Of a stretch of DNA of 64,000 nucleotides, positions 47,461 through 60,843 are shown in pieces (the first letter of the stretch is position 1; every line of letters starts with the position of its first letter). Both the position numbers and the translations under genes were made by a program. Origin of the DNA: Paguma larvata (taxonomy: Eukaryota; Chordata; Mammalia; Carnivora; Viverridae); contig CM057836.1 in assembly GCA_030068075.1 (NCBI GenBank), positions 65,447,788 to 65,511,787 on the forward strand, given 5' to 3'. A model generated the notes under the pieces. The model was not told the origin of the DNA and did not search any database. It was given only the letters and a program-made list of their open reading frames with translations.

Positions 47461-48510
47461 TCAAATTTGGTCACTGATAAACTTAACATTTTCTTTTTTT
47501 TAATCTTGGACTTTTCCCCAAATTTACCCAAGAGTGCCCTTGCCAGTTATTATGTAGCTTTATTGTAATTTTAGAAATGCTATAGCAACAATTGACATTT
47601 GCTTAGCTAAAAAATTTACTGTGTCCACCAACTATAGAACATTAGCAAACAGACATTTTTATGTACTGTTTCAGCATGGATTGCCAATAATATGTGATTC
47701 TAAGACTTTAAAATTTTTAAGCAAATATTGCTAATCATTAAACTGTTTTTAAATGATAAAAACATTTCTGCATAGAGAAATTTTTTTTAATAGGACAAAA
47801 TCCTCTATACCCCTAACGCCACCTTTATCATTTGTATGTTCTCTTATACATATATTCTAGGTAGTTAAAATCATACAAATTCAATCTTTATTTTTTCTTT
47901 TTCCATATTATAGTCTTTTCCAATAAATATTTTACTAATTTCATGATACTCTATTAAGTGGGTATAACCATAAATTTACCTGAGTCCCTGTTGCACACTC
48001 AGATTGCTTCTAAGTTTTCATTACCACACAAAATATTGTGAGGGAAATATTCACGCACATGGCTTTCTTCCCATATTTTTAAATTATTTAGAAGTTTGAA
48101 TACCCAAACTATATACATGTGTATTGTTCTTGATACATATTGCCAAATGGTTTTTTAAAGGGCTGCCCCAATTTAAATATACCACTACCAACACTACATG
48201 AGTGGATGACTGTTTGGTTTCTGATACAAACAGATGTAAGCAGGTGCTTCACATAGAGTACATGACTCAATTAGGAAAAAAGTTTTCATTTTGTAACCTG
48301 AGCAATAACCTTGAAGTAACTAGGTTTTGTGTTGCTGCTGGTTGAAATTAAAACCCAGCGAAATCATTCCAGTTCTGGAAAACTTTAAGACCATTTGTGT
48401 GTGATGTAGGATCACGTTTAAAGTAATATGCAGAAATATACATATTAAAGTAATATGTCTAGATGAGAATTGGAAATCCTACTTATATGAGTGTAAAAAA
48501 TGACCAGGCT

Positions 48511-48735
48511 CCAAGTGCTAGGTGGCTTAGTCGTTAAGCTTCCAACTTCAGCTCAGGTCATGATCTCAAGGTTTGTGAGTTCGAGCCCCATGTCAGGCTC
48601 TGCTGTGCTGACAGCTCAGAGCCTGGAGCCTGCTTTGGATTCCATGTCTCTCTCTTTCTCTGTCCCTCTCCTGCTTGCACTGTCTCTCTCTCTCTCTCAG
48701 AAGCAAATAAACATTAAAAAAAACCAATTTTTTTT
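48511..48735 (+). mobile_element. SINE
   Basis: Slightly shortened head (GTGCTAGGTGGCTTAG), full middle, and AAATAAACATTAAAA tail. Flanked by AAATGACCAGGC at 48498-48509 and 48736-48747. Confidence 0.93.
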
Positions 48736-50434
48736 AAATGACCAGGCCATAGGACTTGTGAAATAGGGACAGACAATACAGTCTCTGTACCCAAATGATG
48801 TTTAAACTGAGGAGGTCCTACCTATAAATCTCTAAATCATCACCACGAAGAGTCAGTTGAGAATGATTCCTAGGGTGATGTCTCAGAAATTTGATATTAA
48901 GGTATAATTAATTTCAGGCACAACCAAAATTGCTTTATCCATCAACATATTTCTACCACTGAAATAGTTTTATAATAATCATGTTAAAAGAGCAGGAGTC
49001 AACAGAATATAAACTGTTAACTTCCACAATTGAAGAGGCCTGAAGGAACCAATTCCATGATTCCCTCATGGAAGGAATACTTTACAGACAAAGAAATGTT
49101 TAGATAATTAGTACTAAATTGGATTCATGATCATTAGACAACAGACTGTTAGTCACATGAAGACGAAGCTAGTTTCTCAGAAGAAGCTATATAATCCCAT
49201 TACAATTTATCAGAAAATTGCTTAAGCATTTTATTAGGAAAGCTTATTTCTTCTCAGAAGGAAATTCTGTCCCAGGTTTGAACCAATTTTTCTTTATCAT
49301 GGTCTAAGTTGATAAAGTTCAGAAGTACATTTACCATTAAAGTCATTTCCCTCTTCTAGCTTGGTACTGCTTAGGCTAGGGAGAGGTGGGAGCATGGTTG
49401 ATTCCTCCCCTTATCTTAGTTTCTCTCTGTCTAGATGAGAATTGGGAAGAACTCATACTTTTGGAATTCAGTTTGGGCTCTCCAGGATTGGTAGGTATTC
49501 AAAGCTGATTAGTTCTTTTGAAGTAACCTTTCTAAGGGGACTCAGAGCTTTTCCCCACCAGGAATTCCTGACCTTTGCTGTCTTGATAGACCATGCTTGC
49601 ACTTTGCCTGTGGGCACACACCCCCATCCCAACTTCTGTATTGCATACTACATCTCCAACCCCTTTCTGCTGAGACTAGCCCCCAGCAAGAAGGCTATGT
49701 GGGTGGGATCCCTATTAAAATGAACACGGGACCAGATTCCTCCTTTCCATCACATCTAATTGTGGGGACTCTACCTCTGCCCCACCATTGAGAGAAGGTG
49801 TGGTTTGCTCTGAATACGACCACCCCTGTCTGCTCTTTTGGCAGACATCACTCAAGTGAAGAAGGGGTTCTTTTAAAGACCCTCTCGGTAGGCAGGTGGT
49901 AAAAGGAAAACATCTGGTTTCTCTCTCCCATGGTGGGAGCTAGGAGAAGAGAGAAAGCCACAGCTCTTCAATAACTATCCTGGAAGAAATCCTGTCTCCA
50001 GCCTGAGGTGGGTGTTAGGCTAAGGATCTTAAAGCCAGTTTTAAACACCCCTTTTGCAAAACATGGTAGTCTAGTACCTCATCTTGAAATGTGAGTATAG
50101 CTAGTGTTTTGTTTTCAGTCTCAGGTGTCAGCTAAAACTGAGACAAAAGTCCCATTTCTCACATCAACATAATTAAATATATAAACCCTGTTAAGATCGT
50201 GATTTGAAATTATAAGTTCAACAAAGCATTTTTGAGACCATTAGGGAAATCTGAACACAGGTCAACTATTAAATATTATAGGATTATCTTTGTTATATGT
50301 AATCATGACGTGTGGTGTATTTTTTAAAGGCCTTACCAATTAGAGGTATATGCTGAAATATACAAGGGTGCTATGAAATTGTATTTGGGACTTGCTTTAA
50401 AATCCTCCAGGACTGGGGGTAGGACAGTTTAGAG

Positions 50435-50945
50435 AGAATAAACTTAGTAACTTCGTGACAGTTATTGCAGGTAAGTCATGAGTACATGGAGATTCATTAT
50501 ACTGTTCTATAATTTTTTCTGAGCTTGAAATTCTTAAGTAAAGTTTTAGAATAAAATTTAAAACTTAAAAGAGTCCATTTTCATTCTACAAAATATGTGA
50601 TCAATAATCTTCAAAACTGTCAAGGTCATGAAAAACAATGAAAGCCAGAGAAATGACCAAGAGGAGCCTAAGGAAACATGATGGTTAAAAGTAATGTGTA
50701 TTCTGGGTGGGATTCTGGAACAGAAAAATTTCAGTAAAAACTGAGGACATCTGAATAAAGTGTGGACTTTAGTGAAACAGTAAGGTATCAATAATTGGCT
50801 CATTAACTGTGACAAATGTACCATTCTAATGTAAAATATTAATAATAAAAGAAACTGGGTGTAGGGTATAGGAGAACTCTCTGTACTATTTTAATAATAG
50901 TTTTATAAATCTAAAACTGTTCTAAAATTAAAAGTTTACTTTCCA
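50435..50945 (+). mobile_element. Old L1 3'-end fragments
   Basis: Two L1M-type ends: CATGGAGATTCATTATACTG near 50490, and AATAATTGGCTCATTAACTG...TAAATCTAAAACTGTTCTAAAATTAAAAG at 50785-50935. Confidence 0.65.
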
Positions 50946-51039
50946 AAAGTCTATTTTAATATCCTGTTATATATTTTCATAATAACATTCCAAAATAATT
51001 TCTTACCTTAGTGAGTAACAAAATTATTAGTTTAAAATT

Positions 51040-51205
51040 TTTTATGTTTATTTCTTTGTTTTGAGAGAGAGAGCATATGTATATGTAAGCTGGGGAGGGG
51101 CAGAAAGAGAGGAGAGAGAGAATCCCAAGCCCATAAACCAGGAGATCATGACCTGAAACAAAACCAAGAGTCAAACACTCAACCGGATGAGCCCCCAGGC
51201 GCCCC
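51040..51205 (-). mobile_element. SINE, antisense, shortened
   Basis: TTTATGTTTATTTC start, GA-rich body, then GATCATGACCTGA and terminal CCCCCAGGCGCCCC. An internal stretch of about 40 bp is missing between the body and the B-box part. Confidence 0.88.
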
Positions 51206-51950
51206 TAGATTCAGTAAATGGGTACATAATTTAAATTTTTAGTAAATTCCTAAGTCAAGCTAAGATAGAACTAAACAGTTCACTTTCAAAACACTAAAAC
51301 AGATCTTAACCGGTATCAAGAAGCACAAATAATTAAATATAATAATACCTCAACTAATGAAAAGAATGTGTTACAGAAACATAGTTCATTTCCAGAAGAA
51401 CAAAATATGTAAAATGCATGAGAACGTGTGAGATATGAAGAAACAGTATGGAAAAACACCATAACACCATTTCCAGTATGGAAAACAGGAAATATACATC
51501 TTTATGTCTTGACTAAGGAAAGGATACAGTTAAGATTAGATAAAGAAAAAACTAATCATCAATACTGCTGCTCGGACACATTACAGAGGCAACAAATGGC
51601 AATGCCAGGTTATGAACAGAGTGTGCCCAGGCTCTGAGTCTAAGCTACAGCACCAAGACCAGGAAGGGGGAGATGGGATGCACACTAGCTCAGAAAGGAA
51701 GTAGGCAGCCCAGGCCCTTCCTTTCCTAATACTTCTCAACCACAGACTTTAGCCAGCCTCAGATCTGCTTTTCCTATGGAAGGAAAGAAGCCTATCTGGG
51801 GACATTCGTTCTGATTCCTCCTTAGTGTGCACTTACATACAAACACACATGCAGGCATGCTTATTCCCTGAAAGGTATAAAATCACATTTACCCTCAGAT
51901 CTGGGCTAGTGACATCAAGGGTTCTCCTGTCTTTAAAACATATTTATTTT

Positions 51951-52168
51951 GGGTGCCTGGGTGGCTCAGTTGCCTAACCGACCAACTCTTGTTTTGGGCT
52001 CAGGTCATGATCTCATGGTTTGTGAGTTCGGGCCCCTCATCCTGCTCTGTACTGACAGTGCAGAGCCTGCTTGAAATTCTCTCTCTCCCTCTCTCTCTGC
52101 CCCCTCCCACTCTCTCAAAATAAATTATACACTCGAAAAAATTATTGAAAACCTTAAAAAAAAAAAAC
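51951..52168 (+). mobile_element. SINE
   Basis: GGGTGCCTGGGTGGCTCAG head, CAGGTCATGATCTCATGG, CT-rich body, and a long A-rich tail. Confidence 0.92.
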
Positions 52169-52704
52169 CTATTTCATGATGCCTTTGGCAGGTAACTGAG
52201 TTGGTATACAGCATCCATTCCAATCTCTTTCTAGCTTGCTTTCCCGTTTCGTAGAGCTGGAAAGTTTAAAGTTACATCCCATAGACATTCTTGCAATTGG
52301 GATTCCTCACATGCTAGAGGATCAACCGTCAGAAGTACAATCCTAGAGGCAGAGCAAGGGCATGAGGGAGAGGGAGAGGCCATCTACTGCTGGTTCTGTG
52401 TTGAGCACAGTCACAGAGGAGTTTCGTTTTTCTGTGGCATTGTCACGTGACTGCAGCTTCTCAGGCACCAAGAGGCAGGCAGGGAGCAGGACATCCATTT
52501 TACTAGTTAATATCATAGCAAGTGTAGCAGGTTCTAGAGTCCCAGTTCCCTGGATGTGGCAGTTTCCTGACTATGGCAACTTGCTGAGAGTGGCAGGGGA
52601 GACAGTTGTAAAGCCAGCGGCTTCTCAATTCACCACATTTGCTGATTGCAGAGGAATCAGTAGCTCCCTTGGTGGCCCAGTGCTGCAGTGAGAGTCAGTC
52701 CTGA

Positions 52705-52892
52705 AACCTCAGCCTCAAAGTGGGTTTCAACCCTGTCTGCACATTAGAATCTCAGGGTAGCTTACTAATTATACACATACACATGTCCAAAGGTTTTGAT
52801 TCAGTGTGTCTGCAGTGGATTCCGGAATCCAAATTCTTACAAGCAACCCGGATGCTTGGGGTACAAAGCTAAGGCTGAGAACCACTGACCCA
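52705..52892 (+). repeat. MER5A-like hAT MITE
   Basis: GTTTCAACCCTGTCTGCAC...TTTTGATTCAGTGTG...GGCTGAGAACCACTG. Confidence 0.75.
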
Positions 52893-53821
52893 GAGAATCT
52901 TTCCTTAAGCCACTTAATACCCAATGTTAGATCCATTTCTCTTTAAACTGTCTAGAATGAATTCTTTTTTTTCTGTAACTGAACCATGACCAATGTAATG
53001 CCTGGGGACAAAATCTTCACAATAGGAGTAGATCAAAGTTTAAGCAGAATGAAAGTTCAAATATGCCACCACCACCACCACTCCCCCCGACCCCCATCAG
53101 TAAAGAAACGTTATAATTTTTAGTGCTTACAAAGAGAAGAAATAAAAATTGTAAGAAGAAACAAGCCAGGAATGGTAATAAAACTAAGCCTAGAGTTTTG
53201 AATTATAACTTGATATTGAGAGATTATAGTACAAGGCCTTAGGCAACGTATATTATATTCTATAAATTAGTTACATTGTATTTATTTTTATTGCCTACTT
53301 GCTTATTTTGAAAGAAAATTAATGAAATAATAAATTAAAAAGAACCCTTTCAAAGCCCGAATTTGTTAAGCGAACTATAATTTCTGGTCTGATGCTGCCA
53401 CCTACCGTCTGTCCAAGGCAAGGCAGTCATGTGGATATGACTGCTATTCCAATCCCTCAGGAATGTTAGTACCAGCTAAGCCCTCTCGTTCCAGTGTCAC
53501 ACTTCTAAAATACTTTTAGGAGCATGCTAAACCCTTAAATGATGAGCAGTAAGTGTTGTTGGGGCTCTTTACGCAACAGATCACTCAAATATGAGAGTAT
53601 CTTGACTATTAGATACGGAGGGTACAGGAAAAACAAAACTTACAAGAAAATCCAGTCAGTAAAAGCTGATGGAATTCCTACTAAGTACTAGATAGGCATC
53701 ATGGTTTACAGTATACTCATCTACTGCAGCCTTTAAATTAGCCTTCTTTAAGATCATGTGTTTCAGAGATATCTTGTACTGATAAGATGGTTATTACTGG
53801 GACATAGAAAACTTTTTTGCA

Positions 53822-54041
53822 GGAGTTCCTGGGTGACTCAGTTCGTTAAGCATCCAACTCTTGATTTTGGCTGCGGTAATAATCTCACAGCCATGAGATC
53901 AAGCCTCGCATCAGGTTCTGCACTGAGTGTGGAGCCTGCTTGGGATTCTTTCTCCTTCTCCCTCTCTGCCCCTCTCCCGTGTTCATTCACACACTCTTTC
54001 TCTCTCTCTGTGTCAAAATAAATAAACATAAAAGAAAGAAA
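53822..54041 (+). mobile_element. SINE
   Basis: Head GGAGTTCCTGGGTGACTCAG, CT-rich body and AAAATAAATAAACATAAAA tail. Flanks AAAACTTTTTTGCA and AAAACTTTTTTTTGCAA mark a target duplication. Confidence 0.92.
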
Positions 54042-54180
54042 ACTTTTTTTTGCAACAAGGAAATGTTTCATTTAGAATTATTTCCTTTTCACGATCATTG
54101 ATAAAATAAATGTCTTAAAAAGTCTGATAATGATGAATGTAATAAAATGTCAATAATTCAGTACCATAAAAAAACTATTT

Positions 54181-54381
54181 TTGTTTATTTATTTTTTTAA
54201 TTTTAGAGAGAAAGAAAGCATGAGCAGGGGAGAGGGGCAGAGAGAGACAGAAAGAATCTTAAACAGGATCCATGCTCAGCTGGGAGCCCAACACGGCGTT
54301 CAGTCCCACAACTCTTGGGATCATGACCTGAGCCAAAATCAAGAGTCGGATGCTCAACAGACTAAGCCACCCAGGCACTCC
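54181..54381 (-). mobile_element. SINE, antisense
   Basis: TTTGTTTATTTATTTTTTTAA start, GA-rich body, terminal AAGCCACCCAGGCACTCC. Confidence 0.9.
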
Positions 54382-54469
54382 AGTAACTCAGCACTTAAAA
54401 CATATTTTGCTGGTTAAGTATATATGATTTCCTTTTTGAGCCAGTCAATAGTACACTAAATTACATTTG

Positions 54470-54655
54470 CAGTAACATTTGATAATTATTAAGACACTTT
54501 TATATACCAGCTCCCATTTGACATTTACAGTAACCCTGAGAACTAAGTACGGCAGGGCTATTTTCGAGATGGGGAAATAGCCTCTATAACATCTAAGGCA
54601 TTGCCCGAGATGACCCAGGAACAGAACCCCACCTCGAACCTGCCCTTCTGATATC
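54470..54655 (-). repeat. MIR element
   Basis: GACATTTACAGTAACCCTGAG...GATGGGGAAATAG...GCCCGAGATGACCCAGG is reverse MIR. Confidence 0.65.
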
Positions 54656-54984
54656 AACTGAGGACTGAATCAAGTCAACCCTGAGACTGACATCCAGGTG
54701 AATGGGGCATAATTCCCATATTTCGTTTAAGCTATCATGTATTAAGTCTCTGTCATTGTAACCGAGAGAAAAAACACAATGATATCTTATTTGTATTTGT
54801 CCTAATATATCTGAGATATTGATTTCCCTAAAATCAAAAATAATAATACCCAGTATTATTGATGATGTGCCGAAACAGAAACCCTCACACACTGCTGGTG
54901 TTTGGGTACAAGCATTTTGTAATTTGACTATCAACCTCAAAAGCCTTAAAGATCACACATACTTGGAGGAGGGAGAAAGAGATG

Positions 54985-55253
54985 AATAGGAAGAACACAA
55001 GGGATCTTCAGAGTAGTGGAACTAATCTGTATGATACTGTAATGACAGATACATGACATTGTACCTTTGTCAAAACCCAGAGATCTGTACAATACACAAA
55101 GTGAAACCTGATGTAAAATAAGGACTTCAGTTAGTAATAACGTATCAATATTCATTCATCTATTGTAACCACAAATGTACCACACTGATGTAAGATGTTA
55201 GTAATAGGGGAAGCTGTGGGGGGGGGGGGCATATATAGAAGCTCTTCATATTT
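54985..55253 (+). mobile_element. Old L1 3'-end fragment
   Basis: TTTGTCAAAACCCAGAG, ATACACAAAGTGAAACC, TATCAATATTCATTCATC and CCACACTGATGTAAGATG landmarks. More L1-like text (about 55550-55740) may continue it after a SINE insertion. Confidence 0.65.
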
Positions 55254-55269
55254 TCTGCTCAGTTCTTCT

Positions 55270-55481
55270 TTTTCAAGTTTATTTATTTATTTTGAGAGAG
55301 AGAGAGAGAGAGAGACAGAGGAAGCTAGGGAGGGGCAGAGAGATGGGGAGAGCAAGAATCCCAAGCAGGCTCTACACTGCCAGCCCGGAGTCCGATGCAG
55401 GTCTCAAACTCACCAACCGTGAGATCATGACCTGAGCCAAAATCAAGAGTTGAACACTTAACTGAGCCACCCAGGTGCCCT
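55270..55481 (-). mobile_element. SINE, antisense
   Basis: (GA)n body and terminal GAGCCACCCAGGTGCCC. The flanks TCTGCTCAGTTCTTCT (55254-55269) and TCTGCTTAATTCTTCT (55482-55497) differ at two positions. Confidence 0.93.
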
Positions 55482-56124
55482 TCTGCTTAATTCTTCTGTT
55501 GTCGTAAAACTACTATAAGAAGTAAGGAGCATAATTTAAAAAGAAAGAAAGAATTACACATGCATTACCCAGCAGTTCTGCAATTATAAATTTCTCCCAA
55601 GGCAAAAATTGGGCAGGGATGCAAAGATATAAATAAAACAATTGTCACTGCAAGTTGTTACAGTAAAAAAATTGAATTGGAATCTACTCAAATATCCATC
55701 AGTTTTTAAAGGTTAAATAAATAATTCTTACACAGTCTTAGAGAATGGTGATGTTGATCAGGGCTACCTACCTAGAATTCAGGATGGACTTCAGAGGTTT
55801 AAATGCTAATTCTCTCATGGAGTCACTTATGAGTTCTTTGGATGCCCTGTGAGGCCCTCTCACCACAAGCTCCCTGATGTGGAGAGCTATTAAAGTGACT
55901 GGTGGTACTCTGAAATTCCTTGCTGGGGAGTAGGGAGCAGGGGATTGCCTTCTTTGGACGCTTGCTTCTAAGAAGGCTTGAGCCCTAGTAGCTTGCACTC
56001 CTTAAAAACCCTCAAGAGCCTCCTAGGACCTACAAAGTCCAAACTTCCTGGCATGGTATTCTTGACATTGCATTACGTGGTTTGAGTTGACAGTTCCACT
56101 CCATTTCCCATTCACAAGGGGTTA

Positions 56125-56200
56125 TTTATTTATTTATTTATTTATTTGAAAAAAACTAGGTACTTTCCTGTATTGTCCAAAATAAATAAATAAATAAAAA
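56125..56200. repeat. Facing (TTTA)n and (AAAT)n runs
   Basis: A TTTA run of about 24 bp, a 32-bp unique gap, then an AAAT run of about 20 bp. Together they can pair as an AT hairpin. Confidence 0.85.
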
Positions 56201-57284
56201 TTGTTGTCCCTTACAAATAGGCTGATGATGGAATGGTCAATCCAAACCACAATTTCAAATGTCATTCCTGGCATGCACCAAATATAACACAAGTTAAAAT
56301 GTGGCATGATTTTGTGCAACTGGTGGAGTGTAAAAAAGTAAAATCTATTTTAATATGACACTACAGGACATTCTTTGGTACACCAGCTCTAATATTGACC
56401 ACATAAAGAGGAAATCAAAAGGTATTTTTTTGGTTCTGCAGTGAACGAAACCTGAAAAGCTACAGTAATGTAAATGGGCATTTATTTTTTACAATTTTAG
56501 AATAAACTTATAGACAAATCACAGAAGACAAAATTGTAATTACAGAAAAGAATGTGTTATCCACCCAAAAAATTTAAAACTAGATTTGTTGCCAACAGAG
56601 TTTGGGAAGTAAAAGGGAAGAAGAACAGGTGAAGGGACCATCCAAGCGTGAACATCCTCAATGAGAGATGCTCCGCTAGTTGATGGAATGGTAGATAGAG
56701 GTTCAAGAATAGTGTCTGAAATTAAAGAGGTGAAAGAAACAGAAGTTCATGACAAAATTATGTCAGAAGAAGAGAGGCAGCAGGGGAGAGTCAGGGCAAA
56801 AGGAGCTAAATTTGCACACATCGTGATATCTAAATTAAGAAACGCTCATTTTGAGATATCAAGGTAATCACGAAAAGAACTAAAAACAGAAACTACTAAA
56901 AGTAAGTTACCTCCAGAGACTAAGTTAAAGGACACCACAAGGAAGCAATCAATCGAATCCAGAATATGGGACATTCTGTAAGATGACTGACCTAGTTTCT
57001 CTAACAAATCGATGGTAACGGGGAAGAAATGAGTTACAGAATAAATGAAATTTAGGAGACAAAACGATCAAATTCAACATGAAGATTACATTTGAGATCC
57101 TTATTGGAATGATTTTGAAACAATTAGGAAAACTTTTATTATGAACTGGGAATGAGATGATGATATAAGAAATCATTAATTTGTTAGGTATAATAATGGC
57201 ATAGAGGTTACATTTTAAAATCTTTGTAGGTAGAAGCATCATGAAATATTTCTATATAAAATAGCATGATATCTGGGCTTTGCT

Positions 57285-57460
57285 TTTAAAATACTCCAAT
57301 GCCAATCCCCCATATCCTTCAAAATACAGAAGGATAGAGAAATAAGATTGGCCAAACGTTGATAATTGTGGAAACTGGGTTCATGGGGTTCACTGCACCA
57401 TTCTTTCTGCTTGTACGTATGTATGTTTGAAATTTTCCAAAATAACTGACTGCTTGCTTG
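57285..57460 (+). mobile_element. Old L1 3'-end fragment
   Basis: GATAATTGTGGAAACTGGG, TTCATGGGGTTCACTG and GTATGTTTGAAATTTTCC resemble an L1M 3' end. Confidence 0.5.
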
Positions 57461-57469
57461 TTTGCTTGC

Positions 57470-57512
57470 TTTATTTATTTATTTACTTATTTATTTATTT
57501 ATTTTTATTTTA
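57470..57512 (+). repeat. (TTTA)n microsatellite
   Basis: TTTATTTATTTA-type tract with two unit variants, following TTGC/TTGCTT units. Confidence 0.9.
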
Positions 57513-57569
57513 AAAGCAGGTGTCTTTGAGGAGTGTGATAGGATTTGGGGAGCAGTGGAGCAAGGAAGA

Positions 57570-57715
57570 TTGTTTTATGTTTTTGATTTATTCAATAAAT
57601 ATTCATTGAGTTCCTGCAATGTATAAGGCACTGTTCAGGCACTTTTGGGAGAGGAAAAGAACAGATCAAAATTCCTGTCCTACAAAGCTCACACTCATGT
57701 GAGAAGGAAGAAACA
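57570..57715 (-). repeat. L2 3'-end fragment
   Basis: TTCAATAAATATTCATTGAGTTCC...AGGCACTGTTCAGGC...CCTGTCCTACAAAGCTCACAC is the L2 terminus in reverse. Confidence 0.75.
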
Positions 57716-57733
57716 AAACAAAATTACATACAG

Positions 57734-57842
57734 GAGGCACCTGCCTGGCTCAGTCCAAGAAGCATGCAACTCTTGATCTCGGGGTCATGAGTTTGAGCCC
57801 CACAATGGGTATAGAGATTACTAAACAAACAAACAAACAACA
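57734..57842 (+). mobile_element. Short carnivore SINE subfamily
   Basis: GGCACCTGCCTGGCTCAG head, ACTCTTGATCTCGGGGTCATG, GGGTATAGAGATTACT end, then (AAAC)n. Confidence 0.85.
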
Positions 57843-58004
57843 GAAAAGCTACAAACAGAATAAGTTTTAATATGTTACAAGTGGATAAGTGTTATGTACT
57901 ATGAAGAAAGAATAAAATAGGGTAAGAGAGATGAAGAGTGAGGCCAAGTTGACAGTTTTAAATAACATGATCAGGAAAGGACTCTTTGAAAAATGTAACA
58001 TTTG

Positions 58005-58204
58005 GGGGTGCCTGCGTGGCTCAGTCCATTGAGCAACCAGCTCTTGATTTAGGCTCGGGTCATGATCTCACAGTTCATGAGATGGAACCCCATATCGGGC
58101 TCTACGCTGACAGTGGAGAGCCTGTCTCTCTTCGCCCCTCCCCTGCTTGTGCTCTCTTTCTCTCTCAAAATAAATAAATAAATAACATGAAAAAAACTTT
58201 TAAA
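58005..58204 (+). mobile_element. SINE
   Basis: GGGGTGCCTGCGTGGCTCAG head, GTCATGATCTCACAG, CT-rich body, AAATAAATAAATAAC tail. Flanks AAATGTAACATTTG and AAATATAACATTTG (58205-58218). Confidence 0.93.
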
Positions 58205-58380
58205 AAATATAACATTTGAACAAAGACTTGAAGGAGTTGAAGGAGATTATAAACCCTTCTGAATCGTTGCCTTTAATTATGTCCGTGGTTTAGCCTGATA
58301 AAAAGAATTGAAGACTTCTTCAAAAAAAAAAAAAATACCTCTGCTCTTCACTGCTCCTTCTCTACCTATCAAACTCTTCT

Positions 58381-58412
58381 TTTTTTAAATGTTTATTTAT
58401 ATATTTTGACAA

Positions 58413-58443
<31 letters not shown>

Positions 58444-58571
58444 ATCCCAAACAGGCTCTATGATGTCAGCACAGAGCCTGACCTGGCGCTCGATCCCACC
58501 AACTGTGAGATCGTGACCTTAGCCAAAATCAAGAGACTAACACTTAACCCACTAAGCCACCCAGGCGCCCC
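58381..58571 (-). mobile_element. SINE, antisense
   Basis: TTTAAATGTTTATTTATA start, (GA)n, terminal AAGCCACCCAGGCGCCCC. Confidence 0.93.
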
Positions 58572-58714
58572 TCAAAATTCTCGTTTATTCTTCAGGCCAA
58601 CTTCAAGAGGTCAACCTTCATGAGGTCTTTCATCCACTGTCAGAATTAACTGCTCTTTTGTGTTCTCTTATACGTGGCTAGTAACGTGTATTTCATTCTC
58701 CTGTTATCAAAGGG

Positions 58715-58928
58715 CCTTTCACTTTCATTATCTTATTTATACCTCATGATAATCTTGAGTAGTTTTTCTTTCAAGATCATTATTATTTCCACTTGTCAGA
58801 TGAGAAAACGAAGGTTCTTAAAGGGTAAATGACCTAACCCAGATTAGTTAGACACAAAGAATTCGAATTCCAGACCACAGCCTCTGTATGCAAACATTAC
58901 TTCTTGACCTCACTCCACTGCCTCTCAA
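58715..58928 (-). repeat. MIR element
   Basis: ACCTCATGATAATCTTGAG...CAGATGAGAAAACGAAGG...ATGACCTAACCCAG...AATTCGAATTCCAGACC is reverse MIR. Confidence 0.8.
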
Positions 58929-59984
58929 TAATTAGTTGCTACTAAGACTCCTTTTTTATGTTAAAATTAGATTTGAATCAAAGTACTATGTGCACATGAT
59001 AATGAAATTAGGTAGTTCAGAAAATCTTAACAGGAAAAGCAAGCTTCCTACCTAATCAGTCTCCAGGATTTTAAAGGACATTTTTTTTCCAGCATTTCTA
59101 TTTTTAGTTCTTCTAGTGGTTCTAAGTGTTAGCTCCATACAATATGCTTACACCTTTATATATTGATCTTATCGCCTTTAGATATTATTAGCTGACTTTC
59201 TCCTATGAAAAGGGAGGATTTTGCTCATTTGCATTGCCCTAATGCCTCAGGTTAGGTTCCCCAGGACAAAGACACTGAGGCAGAGACTTGTGCTCAGGTG
59301 GGTTTGGTGACAATCCTGAAGAAGTAAAGGCAGCAAGACTGAATTGCCCCCGGGGTGGGGTGGGGGGAGGTTACCTGCTGTGCAGCTGCAACAGAAGCGC
59401 TGCCATTTCAGGAGCTCTGGAGCAGGAAAGTTGTCAGCAGTCAATACTTCCGGCCACTGGAGAACGAGCAGCTTGGTTCTGAAGTGGGCGGGCATGTGAG
59501 CAGAGGAGTGTGGCATCCATCACAGCCCACCTCGACAGTACTCGGATCCACTTACTTAGAGGCAACTCACTCGATTTGCAATTAGCTCCCTCAGATTTCT
59601 GGTTGGTTCCTTTGTTTGGAGAATGTTGATGAGTTGGATTACATCCTTTGCCTCCACAAGTGCTCTCAAAATCACATCTGAGACACACCAGGTCTACTAC
59701 CAATTCCAGATTCCCCTTGCCCTCAGCTAGCACTTGTGATGGTCTAAGTGGCTTAGCTGGAGTGCTGCGGGGAATCCTTCATCTCCATCCCTGAGCAGTC
59801 TGAGTCTAAGGAGTCAGCTCTACTAGGTTAGGTTGGCTACACTGTCTACTTACCATCAAAACTGGGCGGGTGAGAAAGAAGGGATGCCCTGGATCGGCCA
59901 GATGTCCAACGTATTCTTCTCTGCCCTCCATGAAGCTGATAGCTCATCCTCTCCTGATGCCCAATATTCCTTCCTTATTCCTTC

Positions 59985-60560
59985 CCTATCCTATGTGGTT
60001 TCCTTCTCTGTTCTTCTCTCTCACACATCTCACATACTCACAAGTGCCTATGAGGCAGCTCTAATCCATTGTCCCCTAGGACTGTAAATTCAACATCCTC
60101 AAAACTAAATTGATTTTTCTCCCGCTCACTAAACCTGTTCCCCCTCCTCCATCCATCCAGCTCCTATGTTGGAAAACCTGACCCGTAACCTCCACCCCCC
60201 TCACCCCATCTATCTACCAAGTTCTGTAAATTCTGCCTCCTACATACAGCTTTTAAAGTCATTCTCTTTCTCCCTTCCCATAGTCACTATTCTCATTCAA
60301 TGACTCATCATTTCTCACCTGGACTATTACAAAAACCTGGACTGCTCTTCCTTTCTCCAGTCTCCGCCACACCCTCAACCCACATCACACCACATCTTCC
60401 TAAAAGATATGCCATTTCGCTACTTAAAATTATTTTCACAACTTGACCCCTTCCTACTTCTCCGTTCACTCCCCGTCCATCCTCTCCCGCACCTGCCCAA
60501 AGATGACAGACCCCCTTCGGGCCCTTATGCCTCTACACACTTTTCCTCTTGTCAGACTCC
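59985..60560 (+). repeat. L2 LINE 3' region
   Basis: TCTCACCTGGACTATTAC...TGGACTGCTCTTCC...CACATCTTCCTAAAAG...GCTACTTAAAATTATTTTCAC follows L2 3'-region order. Confidence 0.7.
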
Positions 60561-60663
60561 ACCTTTTCTTCTGGGATTTACTTCATTCCATCCATGACTT
60601 TTCCTGAAAGGTAGGATTGGGTGCTTCGCCCCCAGTGGTCACATTGCAATTCTTCCATACCTT

Positions 60664-60843
60664 CACTTATTTATTTGTTTATTTGCTTATTTAAAGTTTA
60701 TTTGTTTATTTTGAGAAAGCACACGAGTGAGGGGGGAGGGTGGAGAGAGCCCAACGCGGAGCTTGATCCCACAAACCATGAGATCATGACCTGAGCTGAA
60801 ATCAAGAGTCGGACGCTTAACCGACTGAACAATCCAGGTGCCC
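60664..60843 (-). mobile_element. SINE, antisense
   Basis: T-rich start, GA-rich body, and terminal AATCCAGGTGCCC. Flanked by TCTTCCATACCTT at 60651-60663 and 60844-60856. Confidence 0.93.

Noticed and set aside
59247..59733. Clustered ORFs of 64-99 codons on both strands
   Set aside because: Overlapping frames in moderately GC-rich sequence without splice or family evidence. It could be an old LTR, but I could not support it.
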